Positions 41,962 through 53,789 are shown, numbered from the stretch's first letter. The stretch: 64,000 bases of DNA from Macrotis lagotis (GCF_037893015.1 NC_133662.1:273251444-273315443); one strand, 5' to 3'. Notes: generated by a model from the letters alone, not told the origin. Program-made: numbers and translations.

Positions 41962-42747
41962 TCACTCCAGCTCCAGGGCTGTACTGGGGGCACCGCCCAT
42001 GGCCAGGGGGCCAGGGTCGATGTTTTTCAGGTACTCCAGGTGCTTCCTGGCATCTTCCTGGTTCTGCCGCACATAGTGTATGATGTAGGTGATGACCATG
42101 GCAAACCAACCGAACATGGTAATGAACATGGCAATGTCCGTGGTCTTGTGGTGGGAGCTACAGAAGTTCGCTCCTGAATCAAGGACTTGTACCAGTGGCT
42201 TTCCTATGGCCTCTTCCCGCACGGACGTCTGGCAGGCCATCTCATTGATTGACACGGGATCCAACTTCAGCTCCCAAAGGACCTCCTGCAAGGCACACTC
42301 ACAATGCCAAGGGTTATGTGCCAGGCGGATCTTGGCCTTCAACTTGACTAGGGCCTCCTTGGGAAGGCTCTGGAGATGATTATGGGAGAGGTCCAGCAAC
42401 CTGAGGCCACTGGACAGGCCCTGGAAGGCTGCCACATCCAACTTCTCAATCGTGTTCTGGGATAAATCTAGCTCCTGCAGGAGAGTCAAGCCTGAGAATG
42501 CATGGCTTGGGATCTGAGTGAGCTGATTGGCATTAAGCTTTAAGAAGACGGTGTTCTTGGGGATGTCCCCAGGGATTTCCTTGAGGTTCTTTGAACTGCA
42601 ATGGACAGTCATCAGACCACTGCCATCTGAGCACTGGCAATTTTGGGGGCAGGAGGTGCCCAGGGAGAGGTAGAGCAGGAAGAGGAAGAAAGTCCCCCTG
42701 GGGGGTACTAGCACCAAAGGGCAAAGATCTGCCCCCATCTGAAGCAT
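41962..42747 (-). CDS. LRRC3: LRRC3, leucine-rich repeat-containing protein 3
   Basis: Single-exon frame of 261 codons from the first ATG at 42747 to TGA. The product has a hydrophobic signal (GTFFLFLLYLSLGTSCP), a cysteine-rich LRR N-cap (CPQNCQC), three LRRs (LKLNANQLTQIPSHAF, ELDLSQNTIEKLDVAAF, LLDLSHNHLQSLPKEAL), an LRR C-cap (NPWHCECALQEVLWELKLD, later cysteines) and one transmembrane helix (IAMFITMFGWFAMVITYIIH) followed by YVRQNQEDARKHLEYLK. This matches human LRRC3 (257 residues) closely, best in the C-cap and membrane segment. A second ATG at 42738 gives 258 residues starting MGADL, like human MG; either may be used. The first ATG has A at -3. The open frame extends upstream through a GTG at 42756, which I do not use. 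Likely a type I membrane protein of unknown molecular role. Confidence 0.96.
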   Translation of the reverse strand: MLQMGADLCPLVLVPPRGTFFLFLLYLSLGTSCPQNCQCSDGSGLMTVHCSSKNLKEIPGDIPKNTVFLKLNANQLTQIPSHAFSGLTLLQELDLSQNTIEKLDVAAFQGLSSGLRLLDLSHNHLQSLPKEALVKLKAKIRLAHNPWHCECALQEVLWELKLDPVSINEMACQTSVREEAIGKPLVQVLDSGANFCSSHHKTTDIAMFITMFGWFAMVITYIIHYVRQNQEDARKHLEYLKNIDPGPLAMGGAPSTALELE

Positions 42748-42914
42748 TCTGATCACTTTATAGAAGGGCTCTTTAGGGCCAGCATAGTAACTGGTCTTTC
42801 CCAGAGTTGATCAATCTCCTCTCAGCCTATTTTCCATCAGTCTCAGGTCAGGGATACCCTAGAAACAGAAGGCTCCCCAGCTTCTCTTGGGTCCCCAAAT
42901 GCACCACACCAATC
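42748..42914 (-). promoter_or_regulatory. LRRC3: Probable LRRC3 5'UTR on the coding exon, with two uORFs
   Basis: On the minus strand a 45-bp pyrimidine tract ending TTTTAAG reaches 42915, a good acceptor, so the coding exon probably starts at 42914 after a non-coding first exon. The leader holds an 8-codon uORF (42837-42811) and a 10-codon uORF (42785-42753); the second stops 5 bases before the main ATG. Transcript structure is inferred. Confidence 0.5.
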
Positions 42915-43989
42915 CTTAAAAGACAAAGACAGAGAGGAAGAAGGAGAGAGGGAGGGGAGGAGAGTGTGGACAGTACCAAATGAACTTCGGGGACTGTTCA
43001 TGATGGAGCCTGAATCTATATAGGGAGTGGCAAGGTGGGGCTGCCTGGCCCATGGGATGCTCTGGGCTTCATGGCTGGCAGAGAGGGGAGGCACCGACCA
43101 GCAGAGTCTTTCTGCTGGAAAGATCTGCTCAGCTGGTCACTGCTTCACGTCAAGCTGAGTCAGGCTCCTGCTAAGCCCTTGGGCAATCTGGAAATTAAAT
43201 TCAGCCCTTGGGTCTCTCTGAGGCACCTAGGATGGTGGAAAATTGCAGTGGGCTTGGAGACGGGACCTGCATTCCAGCCCTAGGACCTTGGCCAAGTCAC
43301 TGGCTCTCTGCAAGTCTTAAGCAAGGGGGTTTGAATTCCTTGGCCTCTTAGGGGCCCTTTTGGTTCGAGGTCCAGGGTCCCAAGAATCAGGCTGAATAAA
43401 GCTCTTGTTAATTGAACAAAAACAAGGGGCTACCCCAACCCCATAGAGATCTGATCCAAGCTTTCTACTCAGCAGGCTCCTGTTTACTTTTGAAATTGGG
43501 GGGTGGAGGCCAGCTTAGAGAAAACTTTCCCTTGGGGACCTGTAAACAGTCAGGAGTGGCCTCCTCATGTCTGTCACTCAGAGGCGACCTTGCAGCAACC
43601 AGACCCCCCAGGGTCACCCACACTGGGGACAAGAAAGCCTAGATGTTTCCCCGGGAACCTGCTGCCCAGGTTCCTACCTACTACTCTAAGAACAAAAGAG
43701 GAAGGAGCCCAGGCCTTGCCCTCCCTAGCAGCTCCACCCCTGAGGCAGGTGTTGGGCAAGGTTGCTGGAACCATGCCAGGAGAACATTGGCAGAGCCACT
43801 AGGGCTGCTGGGGCGGGGAGGGTGCCCAGGGAAGAGACAGAAGAGCCAGCCTGGGTGTGGAGGGGGGGGCATGTGTACGCGTGAGTGAGAGTGTGTGATC
43901 CGTGTGACAGAGGAGCACAAATCTGGGTGTACCTGTGTGTGTGCCCGTCCCTCCCCGATATGTCCCAGAGTCACTGCCAACCTGCCATA

Positions 43990-44165
43990 CTCACTCACCT
44001 GTCAAACCAAAGCTGACGGAAGGTCGTCTCCCCGGAGGGCTGAGCTGAGCTGGAGGGCTGACTGCCTCCCTTCGGGAGGGCAGGGGCTGCCAGCTGCCAG
44101 GCTCTGGGAGCGCCAGCGCTCTCCCACTCCGCCCCACCCTGCCACGAGACGGGGCCCCCTGCCTC
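43990..44165 (-). promoter_or_regulatory. CpG-enriched patch, candidate LRRC3 promoter
   Basis: A short stretch with about a dozen CpG (gaaggtcgtctccccgg, gagcgccagcgctctccc, acgagacgggg) in an otherwise CpG-poor region, 1.2 kb upstream of the probable LRRC3 acceptor. I infer a promoter or first exon here; no core element is decisive. Confidence 0.3.
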
Positions 44166-44599
44166 TCATGGGCTCCACCCCAACTTCCCCCTCCCTCCTG
44201 ACCAGGACCCGCCCTGGCTGTCATTGGACTTCTGCAGCCATCCTTCAGCCTTCCCACCTCTCCCTCCCGCCTTCATCTCCACCCTCATCCATCTTGGGGG
44301 TCCCCAGCTTACCTCTTTCTCCTGGGTCCATCCTATGGCTCCAGGGAACCTGGGGTTCAGAAGGACCCCAACTCTTGGGCTCCCAAGCTGGGAAGCCTCT
44401 CTCTCTCTCTCTCGTTTTCTCCCGGTGGGAATCCTCGCTCTCATGGTCGGGGTTCTGCTCAGAGAATGGTAGCGGATTCTCAAGAGGTCCCTGGGAAGGG
44501 GGGTTTCTCTGCCTGCTGCCAGCCTGCTCTGGCTTGAGCTCTAGGATGGGCCCTGGAGACAGGCAGCCCCACCCATGAGGCAGTGGGGGCCATTGCCGG

Positions 44600-46780
44600 G
44601 TCTGCTAACAAGGTAACACGGAGATTCCTGGGGTTGGGGGGAGCACTTCCAGCCCTTCCCTCAGCCCATCACTGGGGAGCTGCTGCCAGGTGTCTGGGGG
44701 GTAGGGGGAGTCGTGGCCCGCTGCTGCTGCTCCGCCTTCCTCTCCCCTCAAACGGGCATGGTGCTAGCACCCCTTTTAGTTTCTGGTCCAGGGTCCAGGG
44801 TGCAGAGGGTGCTTGCTTCATGTTTGCTGATGAGGGAATTGAGCAGGGAAGGGGGGAGGGGCTGCCACTTTTGCTTGGCACAATCCCAGGTTGATATTGG
44901 AAGGTTATAAAGTTATAAAGTCTCCCTTTCATCCCTCCACAAGCCCCGCTCCTTTCTCCCCAGAGTTTGGAGGCCCCTAAAAGCTGAGGCAGTCTTCCCC
45001 CATCCTACAAAGCTCTGCATTTTCCCAAAGCTACCTGCCCTCAAATGTGATTTTCTCAAGGCTCCCTCTGGTGCCCTCTGCCCTTCATCTAGATAGAATT
45101 CTGGATTTTCATCTCCACAGGAGCCTCCTCCCTTCCTTCCCCAGCCCCAAGCCTGAGGAGCTCAATCACAATCATCCCTACCTGACCCTGCCTGGCACCC
45201 AGAAGAAAAACCCATGATGTGTCAGCCTATGGACACCCTTGCCATCCAGACCCAGATCAGTTAGTTGTCATCCATCATTAGCAAGAAGCTTTTTCTCCAC
45301 TGCCCAGATCCTTGGCTTCCTTGAGGAGTCTGAGAGGTCTGAGGCATCAAGACCTGGGGGATACTTGTTTATTCAGTGATCCTCATTGGACCCCAGGATG
45401 CATCATGTGTAAGCAGAATGGTCAGGGCCCCACCCAAGATCCAGCCTTGGGAGCACTCTGGTCCTCTGGGGATGAAAGCCCAGATCACCTCCAAAGGTCT
45501 CACTCCTGGCCATTTTTAGGATCAGATCTGGAGCAGGAGGACTGGGACCTTCCTGCTGACACTCCACAAACCTCCCTGCTTTCCTCAGCCTCCTCTTCCT
45601 CTGATGGGTGGGATGAAGGTGAAGAACTCTCCTGCTTCCAGCTCTTCTTCCCAAAGGGCAGCTTCTCCACCTTTCACCTTCAGCTCATTGGTCCCAGCTT
45701 CACAGAACAGCCAGGGCATACCTCAATCCTTCCTACTCTCTCCCCATTTTAAACTCCTTCCCCTAGACTGTAGGCTCCTTGAGAGCAGGACTGTTTTCCT
45801 TTTTTCTTATTTGTATCCCTCACTGGCACATAGTAGATCTTTAATAAATGTTCATGGGATTGAGTTCACTTAGATGGTTCCAGAATACAAAGGAAAAGAG
45901 AGTAAAAGTGGAAAATGGAGGCATTTAAGTCATCTAACATCTTTTTTTCCAAGTCCAAGTCACTGGTCTATGGGTGCCAAAGGTCACCATGTTCCTTCAC
46001 TGCACATAGATATTTTTTCTGCAATTTGTATAACAGTTTGGATGTCAGTCACTCAATCAACTAATAAACATTTATTATGCACCTTCTAGCTGCTCAGCAC
46101 TGGGGTCAGGAATGCAGATTACCCAGAAACCCATCTGTGTCTGTCATCACTTCTCTGACTCAGTGTCTGGGAAGATGTGTCAGTCATGATATATCACGTA
46201 TGGGTTCAACCCCACACTTGCCATGTCCATTCTCTCCACATTCAGGCTTGTTTCAGTCACTCATCTCAATGGCCAGGGATAAATTAGAGAAAAGGGAAGT
46301 AAAATGCCAAAGCAACAGATGCATGGATGGTGGAAGTGAGCTCCTCATCACCTTTCAGAACCAAGTCCCTAAAGCAGAAAAAAATATCCTCAGTTGCAAT
46401 CTCATCCTCCCCTTAATCAGACTTCTGAGAACTTGGAGCAAAGTCATCTGCTTACTGAGTACTTGGCTACCACTTCTCATAGGACAGTGCCCATGCTGAC
46501 TGGTGGATGCTTGGGCATGGGCAGTACTGAGCTGCACGATGACTTTCTTTAAATCAATCATGTGAGTAGATCTAGGTCCCCATCTCCTCCTTCCCCAGCT
46601 CTGCTACCCCATCCCAGCAAAACACTGAGTAAGTATTTGGACCACTCAGGAGAAGGGGAAAAACTCTCAGAGTCCTATGCCCACCAAACAAGGGAACTCA
46701 ACTACAACTTAGGGTCCTGGGGTCTCTAGCCATCATGAGAATTATTCTTTCTGGTCTTCAGGGCTCTGCTTCCCCTTATG
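44600..46780. other. Intergenic, L2 end at 45735-45865
   Basis: 45735-45865 reads ctagactgtaggctccttgagagcagg, ctcactggcacatagtagatc and ttaataaatgttcatgggattga, an L2 3' end in sense. Nothing else is recognised in this stretch; a 146-codon frame at 45312-45752 partly overlaps that repeat. Confidence 0.6.
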
Positions 46781-46794
46781 AAAGTATGTCCCTC

Positions 46795-47060
46795 TAGGGA
46801 CCCAGTGGACAGATTGCAGGGTCTGAATTACAAAGACCTGAGTTCAAATCCAGCCTCAGACTTACTAGCCAAATCACTTCTGGACTTACTGAACAAATCA
46901 CTTCACCTATTTGTCTCAGTCTACTCATCTGTAAAATGAGGATACTTCCCTTCCAGAGTTCTTATGAAGATTAAATGAGAGAATAATTGGAAGGCACTTA
47001 GCCCACTTTCCAGACACATAGAAAATGCTACATCAATATTAGCTGCTGTTTATTATTATT
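46795..47060 (+). repeat. MIR/THER1-like SINE
   Basis: Reads gacctgagttcaaatccagcctcaga, tctactcatctgtaaaatgagga, gaagattaaatgagagaataattgg and gacacatagaaaatgctacatcaatattagctgctg, the order of a MIR/THER1 element in sense. Confidence 0.8.
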
Positions 47061-47139
47061 TTATTATTTTCTCACTATCTTCTCAACCCAGATTGTACTG
47101 ACACTGACAAATAAACAAATCAGATAGTGTTTCAGTCCT

Positions 47140-48180
47140 GGCATTCCTAAGGAACTCTGTCCATAGACACCTTGACAGCATCTGACTGTTGGATGAAGAT
47201 GGTTAGAAAGGCTACAAGCCAAGACTAAAGTGAAGGGAGATTGGTGCATGATTTTCTGTTTGCAGATAATTGTGTAGTCTCTGAAGCTGAGATGTAACAA
47301 AGTATAGATGAATTAATTGTTGATTGTTAGTTTTGGCTTAATAATCAACACCAAGAAACCAGAGATTCTCTTCCAGCCAGCACCACTCTATTCATAAGTG
47401 GAACCATTGGTTATAGCAAATGGAGAAATGTTGAAGACTGTGGATAAGTTCACTTAACCTTTGCAGGATATTTTCCAGAGATTTCCACATAGATGATGAG
47501 GAGGTTGCTTTATGCATTGCCAGAGCTAACTCAGTGTTTGGGAGGCTCCAAAGAGAATGATATTAGATTGACTTTCAAACTGAGGGTTTACAGAGCCATT
47601 GTGCTGACCTCACTGTTGTAGGCCTGTGAAACCTGGACAGCCTACCAGCACCATGACAGAAAACTGAAATCACTTCCATTTGAATTGTCTTGGGAAGATA
47701 CCTGACAAGATAAGGTGCCAGATACTGAGGTCCTCTCTCAAACTGATCTGGCAAGCATTTAAATTCTACCAAAATGGGCTAGCCATGGTGTTCGAATACT
47801 AAATGTACATTTGCCTAAAAGATTATTTTACAGAGAACTCACACATGCTACGTGTTCACAGGGTGGTCAGAAGTGGTACAAGGACACTCTCAAGGTCTCT
47901 CTAAAGAACTTTGGAATCTATTATGAGACGTGGCAGATGCTGACACATATCTCCGCATCAAAGAAGTCTCTATGCTGTATGAACAAAGAAGAAATACAGG
48001 AACTCGAAAGAAACATGAAATAAGCAAATTTAGGGAATGTACTCCAAGTGTTTCTATCTAGTTGTATCTGATCTGTGGTGGAGCCTTCTCAGCTCATATT
48101 GGTCTGATTAGCACACATTGCGCCTTGACCCTGAAGTTGTGATATCATTTTGGTCTTCTTCAAGGATGAAAGGCAAACAA
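47140..48180 (+). repeat. Fossil non-LTR LINE, RT C-terminal part and 3' tail
   Basis: Broken plus-strand frames read FADNCVV (the F-A-D-D-type RT motif, here N for D), INTKKPEILFQPAP, DDEEVALCIARANSVFGRLQ, ACETWTAYQ, and LPKRLFYRELTHATCSQGGQ with KDTLKVSLKNFGI. This is the order of the RT thumb and C-terminal region of a non-LTR retrotransposon. Several stops and frame changes break it. The clade is uncertain (not L1; RTE-related groups are candidates). The 3' end tggtcttcttcaaggatgaa is close to the tail of the SINE that follows. Confidence 0.8.
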
Positions 48181-48227
48181 CATGAAGAACCAAGTCTAGA
48201 TTCAATGAAGAGCTGCTATGAATCTAA

Positions 48228-48525
48228 AACTAGGTGGTACAGTGAATAGAGCACTGGCCTTGGATTCAGGTGGATGGGAGTTCAAATCTGACCTCAGACA
48301 CTAACCACTTACTAGCTGTGTGACCTTGGGCAAGTCACTTAACTCTGATTTCTCTGCATCCAGGTCCATCTCCAGATTCCTATCTGGCCACTGGACCCAG
48401 CTGACTCTGGAGGAAAGAGTGAGAGTGGAGACTTAGCACAGCACCCCCTCACACAAATCCAATTCACATGCTTATCATGGCATCACCTCCTTGATGTCCT
48501 GTTCTTCTTCAAAAATGAAGGGCAA
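48228..48525 (+). repeat. tRNA-headed SINE with LINE-like tail (copy C)
   Basis: Sense copy. Head aggtggtacagtgaatagagcactggcc, B-box-like gggagttcaaatctgacc, middle ctatctggccactggaccca and tail gttcttcttcaaaaatgaagggcaa. The tail resumes after 48685, because a younger SINE has inserted in it. Confidence 0.85.
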
Positions 48526-48674
48526 GGGGCAGCTAGGTGGAGCAGTGGATAGAGCGCTGGCCCTGGAATCAGGAGTACCTGAGTTCAAATCCAGCCTCAG
48601 ACACTTAATAATTACCTAGCTGTGTGGCCTTGGGCAAGCCACTTAACCCCATTGCCTTGCAAAAAAAAAAAAAA
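48526..48674 (+). mobile_element. Young tRNA-derived SINE with target-site duplication
   Basis: About 149 bp: head ggggcagctaggtgg, A-box region agcagtggatagagcgctgg, B-box gagttcaaatccagcc, then ccttgggcaagccacttaacccc and a tail of A. Flanked by the direct repeat atgaagggcaa at 48515-48525 and 48675-48685. It looks close to the family consensus I remember, so it is the youngest repeat seen here; the family name (WSINE1/MAR1 type) is from memory. Confidence 0.9.
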
Positions 48675-48699
48675 ATGAAGGGCAAAACATTATGAGTCT

Positions 48700-49135
48700 A
48701 AAAGAATCTTAAGCAAGTTGGTGGAGAAATTTTGCTTTCTCATTCCTCTTCCACAGTGCTCCCTGGAACACTGCAGTCATTGCATCTGGTTCTGCTGACT
48801 TCACTTTGAATCAGTCCATATAAACTTTTTTTCATGCTACTCTGTATTCATCTTGTTCATTCATACATTACAGCAGGATTTCATTACATTCCATGTTCAG
48901 GCAGTTCCCAATTCATTGGTATCTATGTCATTTCCAGTTCTTCAACACGAAAAGTGCTGCTAATGAGTATCTTATATATGGGACCTCCTTGGTATGTGAC
49001 CAGCTCTGGTCAGAATACGGACAATTTGATTCACTTTCTTTATATAATTTCAGATGGCTTTCCAGAGTAATTAGACCACTTCACAGCTTCACCATGAGTG
49101 TGCCTGGCTTTCTCTCACTCCTTCACAATTGTTAT
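48700..49135 (-). repeat. L1 LINE 3' region, antisense, decayed
   Basis: Reads tttgaatcagtccatataaact, gcagttcccaattcattgg, agtgctgctaatgagtatc and atggctttccagagtaattagacc, a diverged version of the sequence at 22690-23060. Confidence 0.65.
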
Positions 49136-49137
49136 TG

Positions 49138-49345
49138 TCCAGTTGTTTCAGTTCAATTCTCCATGACCTCATTTGGGGTTTTCTTGGCAGAAATACTGGA
49201 ATTGCTTGCCATTTCCTGCTCCAGCTCATTACCAGATGAGTAAACCAAGGCAGACAGGGTTAGTTGACTTTTCTCAGGGTCAGATTTGAACTAGGGGAGA
49301 TGACTCTTGCTGACTCTGAGCCCAGCACTCTGCACTATAGTACCC
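49138..49345 (-). repeat. CORE-SINE, antisense
   Basis: Plus strand carries ccatgacctcatttggggttttcttggcagaaatactgg, then cagggtcagatttgaactagg and tgcactatagtaccctgcagctgtcc. Same family as 52858-53103. Confidence 0.85.
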
Positions 49346-50420
49346 TGCAGCTGTCCTCCATCTATGATCATTCTTGCCAATTTGCTGATTCATTGTCAAT
49401 TCGCAAAAAGAATTCCTCTTGGGAGAGATATTCTTAGTCATCTCATTCTGAGAACTTGGCTCAATTGGAGAAGACAAAGGGAACAGGTGAATTTAAAGTT
49501 TCTTATGATCAGAAAATGTTTCTTAAAATCCTCTTATAACCCAAGTGTCTTTCACAGAGACAGATACATAAGAATAAAAGGTGACAGTGGCCAGCAATTT
49601 TAAGTTTGCCAAAACCTTTCCAAACTCATCTTGTTCTCCTCATGCTCAGGGAGGGAAGTGACTGGTCCAAGGTCATTGAGAGAGCAAGCTATTTAGGCTG
49701 GATGCCTAACTCTGAGCCTGACAGTCTAGTCATTCTTTCATTTTAATCTCTTTTTATTAGAAATTAAACAATCACCAATGAGCACAAACATTTCAAGATA
49801 TAAAGAACAAAAAGAAAATTGTGTAAAAAGCTGTTACCTTCAGATCTGTAGTTGGGTTTCTTTTTAATACCTGTGAAATCTAATAAAGCAGTAATGAAAT
49901 TGTCCTTTGGCTTGGAGTCCCTGACCAAGATTCGTTTTGTGTATTTGTAAAATGTTCTAGCTACTTCTTATGACCTCCTCCTCCTGGTCCTCACCCTCTC
50001 CGCATCCCGCCTTGAACAGGGAAGTCGAGTGAAACAAACTATCTAAAGTCACACATCTTGTCCTATACCTGAGGCCATCCTGCTGACCAGGCAGAGGGAG
50101 GCATAGGAAGGCCCATGGAGGCCGAGGGATTCCCCCACCTGGCTCCTGAAGCTGAGACTGGCCAGGGCAGAGAGCCTTTTAGTATTTTTTTCCTTTTCAT
50201 AATTATGTTTTTTGACTGCCAGGCTGCCGGGATGTGCTAGTGGATGATAACCAATAGATTGGCCGACTGGTTCTCATAATTTACTTAATATCAATTTTTA
50301 TGAAACTGCCCAGCTACCCTTTTCCCATGCTTGCCTCTGACTTCTCTCAGTGCCCAGCCTGGCTTGTATACCCTGTTTCCAAACTGGTATGGCATGGTAA
50401 CTCTTTCAGTCTCTGTTTCT

Positions 50421-50542
<122 letters not shown>

Positions 50543-50807
50543 CACACAAACATCCATCTAGAACAATAGATCTCAGGAGAGGATGTGGTGATGAGTCACT
50601 GACTGAAGGAAGAGCTTTTCTGTAGCTAATTGGGTCTAACCTCTTTAATGTGATCTGACTCACCCTCACAGCTCTGACAGCTCACTGTCTTATCATGTCA
50701 GCCTGGTTAGGATGTCTCCCTCCAATCATTGAACTGGTATGACATGGTAACTCATTCTTTCAGCCTCTGTGTGTGCATTCATGTGCGTGTGTGTGTGTGT
50801 CTTTCTC

Positions 50808-50811
50808 CCCA

Positions 50812-50894
<83 letters not shown>
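50808..50894 (+). repeat. (CT)n(CA)n compound microsatellite, second copy
   Basis: CT tract followed by about 14 CA units, preceded by a short (GT)n. Partner of 50421-50537. Confidence 0.97.
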
Positions 50895-50895
<1 letters not shown>

Positions 50896-51069
50896 CTATC
50901 TAGAACAATAGGTCTCAGGAGAGGATGTAGTGATGAGTTACTGACTAAAGGAGCAGCTATTCTGTAGATAATTTAGTCTAACCTCTTTAATATAGAACTG
51001 ACCCACCCACACAGCTCTGACCACTATCTCCTCATGCCAGCCTGGCTAGGATGTTCCACTCTAATGGTA

Positions 51070-52850
51070 CATCTGTCAGGCATGCACTCTTTGAGACACT
51101 GGGGATGCAGAGAAGTGATGAAATAATCTCTCCTTGAAAGAAGCTCACACTCAAGTGGGAGGGGGAAGGAGGAGGGAGATGTGTTTTGGCTCCACTCAGA
51201 GCAGCCCTCTTGACAGATTTCTCTGTCCAGTCCCCCTTTTTTGCAAGTCAGGAAACTAGTCCAGAGAGATCATGGGACTTGCCTGAAGTCACCCAACTCA
51301 AGTAGGGTCTTACTTTGGGTGCAGCCTCCTTGCTGCTCTTGCATCCCATGACCTCACCAGTGATGGGCTGTAACTTCTCCAAAGATGGTGGGAAACTCCA
51401 GGTTAATTGGCAACCACAAAAAGAAAGCAAAGGAAGAAGCTTGAAGAGATGCTTGTGGGGCAATGGTTACCAAGTGACAGCAGGAGGGTAAGAACATGGG
51501 GATGAGTTGGCCTCAAGGAGAAGCAAGTGCAAAGCCAACCCAAAAGGGATGCAGTGAGGGAGGAAGGTACAGATCCAGAGTGTGTTCCATCTCCCAGAAA
51601 TTCCCCTGGGACTGGCCTTAACTCAATCTATTACTTTTGTTGCCCAAGTGGAGATGACTTGACAATGAAGCTGGGGTCTTCAAATCCTATCCCTTGGAAC
51701 TTGTGTCTATGCCTGGCCTCCACCAAGGGATTATAAATTCTTCAAGACCAGGAGACACACTTCCACCTCACCCCCAGGACCTAGTCTAACATTGGTCATC
51801 CAATCGGTGCTCAGTCAACAGGCACTTATTAAGCTCTTACTGTGTATGTTCTGGCCAATGGGCTAAAAGCATGGACTAAATGATGAGCTGTCCAGGGAAC
51901 TAACTGAGGCAGCTTTCAGGGTTCAAGCTGCCTTCCTTTCTAGGACTGACAACACAGTGAATCAACCAACCAAGACTCATACCAGACCCTGGACTGGGCC
52001 CTGGGGATATCAAGACAGCAACAAAATAACCCCTGCCCTCAAGGTGTTTACACTCCAGCTAATAGAGCCCAGCTGTGAGAAGCTGTGTGGGAAGGGGTGG
52101 TGACCAGAGCGTGGACCCCACTCTAAGTGGGGTGCTGACCATCAACCTTAGCTGAGACTATGTTCTGCTTGGATATGCTCCCAGGGAAACCACAGGCTCT
52201 GGCGCTGACCGCGGTGCTGAAGGGCCTTGCCCAGAATACAAGGAGGGGACTTGTTAGGCCAGACTCTCAAGTCTGACTGATAAATCTCTTTATTTAGAGT
52301 CCACTGAGAGGCAATGAAGATTGCCACACAAAGCTACTCCCAGGTCTGAACTGCAAGTCTCCAGTCTGGAACATTAAGGGCTTTTTACACAGAAAGTTGA
52401 CAAAAGGGAACTGGTTGTAGCTTAGCCTGAGAAGTTCAGAGATCTGGAGGAACGGGTCCTGCACTTTCCTGGGAGGATGTACCACCTGGGCATGAAAACC
52501 TATCCCATCTTGTCTCCCAAGCATGGTTTATTCAAAAATTAGAGGGAGGCTAAATTCCCAGAGGAAGCAAAGGAAAAGAAGGAGCTGTGGTTCCCCAAGC
52601 CCCCCAGGAACAGGAGGTTGGAAACTTCCTAATTCTCTACTCTACATTGCCCAGAACACCTGACTGGGCCACCCGAACCCGACTCACTCTCCTGAGTCTT
52701 CAAGTCAAACCCACCTGTCCTGGGTCTTCCTCCCCCGGGGCCTGGCAGAGGAGCTGACTTGTAATCCTTCAATAAATCTATTTGATGGCTAAAGTGAGGG
52801 TGGCCAGACATACATAGCTTATTCGATCTATTATTTCTGCCAGACACATT
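51070..52850. other. Intergenic, scattered repeat remnants
   Basis: 51210-51305 looks like an antisense MIR core; 51810-52060 resembles the unassigned repeat at 32490. No gene seen. Confidence 0.5.
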
Positions 52851-52857
52851 TAAACTG

Positions 52858-53103
52858 TAATCAGTTCAGTTACTTTCAGTCATATCCAGCTCTTTATGAT
52901 CCCATTTGGGGTTTTCTTGGCAAAGATACTGAATTAATTTGCCATTTCCTTCTCTAGCTTACTTTACAGATGGGAAAACTGAGGCAAATAGGGTTAAGTG
53001 ACTTTCCCAGGGTCATACAGGAGTTTAAATCTGGTCTCAGAGACTCACTAGCTGAACCTTCCTGAACTCCAGGTCTGGTGCTCTATCCACTGTGATGCCT
53101 TGC
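52858..53103 (-). repeat. CORE-SINE, antisense, well preserved
   Basis: Plus strand reads gttactttcagtcatatccagc, cccatttggggttttcttggcaaagatac, tttacagatgggaaaactgaggcaa, gttaagtgactttcccagggtcat and gctctatccactgtgatgcc. This full-length marsupial-type SINE is one of the main reasons for calling the source a marsupial. Confidence 0.85.
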
Positions 53104-53659
53104 CCCTTTAACGTGTTATGGATTTAAAGTGTTATTGCTTTAATACTTTAGCTGAAATAATTAATCTCTAATAGTGAACATTTCAAGAACTGAAATTTTA
53201 TAAGTATCTATTTGTTGAATTAATGTTAGAGATTTGGAGGAAGAGGAAATGAAATCTTGGGGCCACAAAGATAGCACAGGAAGCCAAGTCAGCAAGTATG
53301 GAGGGCTCTCAGATCTGGAAAGGAGCAAGAAGTGTTGGGAGGGACAAGAGCCTTGGACTGAAGGTCAGGTCACTCAGACCATCTCTGGAACTAATATGGC
53401 TATGGTGATGGCCGCCCCTCCCCACCCCAGGTCCCTCTGTGAAAGGAGGAGGGCAATGGGCTAGGTCAGGGGTTCTTAATGTGAAGCTGAAGAAGTTGGT
53501 TTTCTACACATTGTCATATCTATATTTCAATGTCTGTTTTCCTTTATAAGCCCATTTTGTATATTTTATTTTATGCATTTTAAAAATGAACCCACAGGCT
53601 TCACTAGAGGAATAAAAGGGTTAAGCAGCCCTTCCTTGAATTAACTACAGACTGCACAG

Positions 53660-53785
53660 TGTAGAGGACAAGCCTTTGATTGGTGCCAGGAAGACCCGAG
53701 TTCAAATCTCTCCTCAGATGCTATCTATGTGACCAGTATAGGCCACTTTGTCTCTTTGAGCCTCAATTTCCCACTCTGTAAAGAG
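53660..53785 (+). repeat. SINE remnant (MIR/THER-like)
   Basis: Reads aagacccgagttcaaatctctcctcag, gtgaccagtataggccactttg and cctcaatttcccactctgtaaagag. Confidence 0.65.
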
Positions 53786-53789
53786 AGGG

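Noticed and set aside
42748-42756. GTG at 42756 as the LRRC3 start
   Set aside because: Two ATG codons follow within 21 bases and match the human start better; no reason to invoke a non-ATG start.
43895-44578. 227-codon plus-strand frame, proline/serine-rich
   Set aside because: Lies in the GC-richer patch upstream of LRRC3, where stop codons are rare by composition; no recognised domain.
48228-48674. tRNA genes
   Set aside because: The A-box and B-box text belongs to tRNA-derived SINEs; no cloverleaf or acceptor stem is evident.
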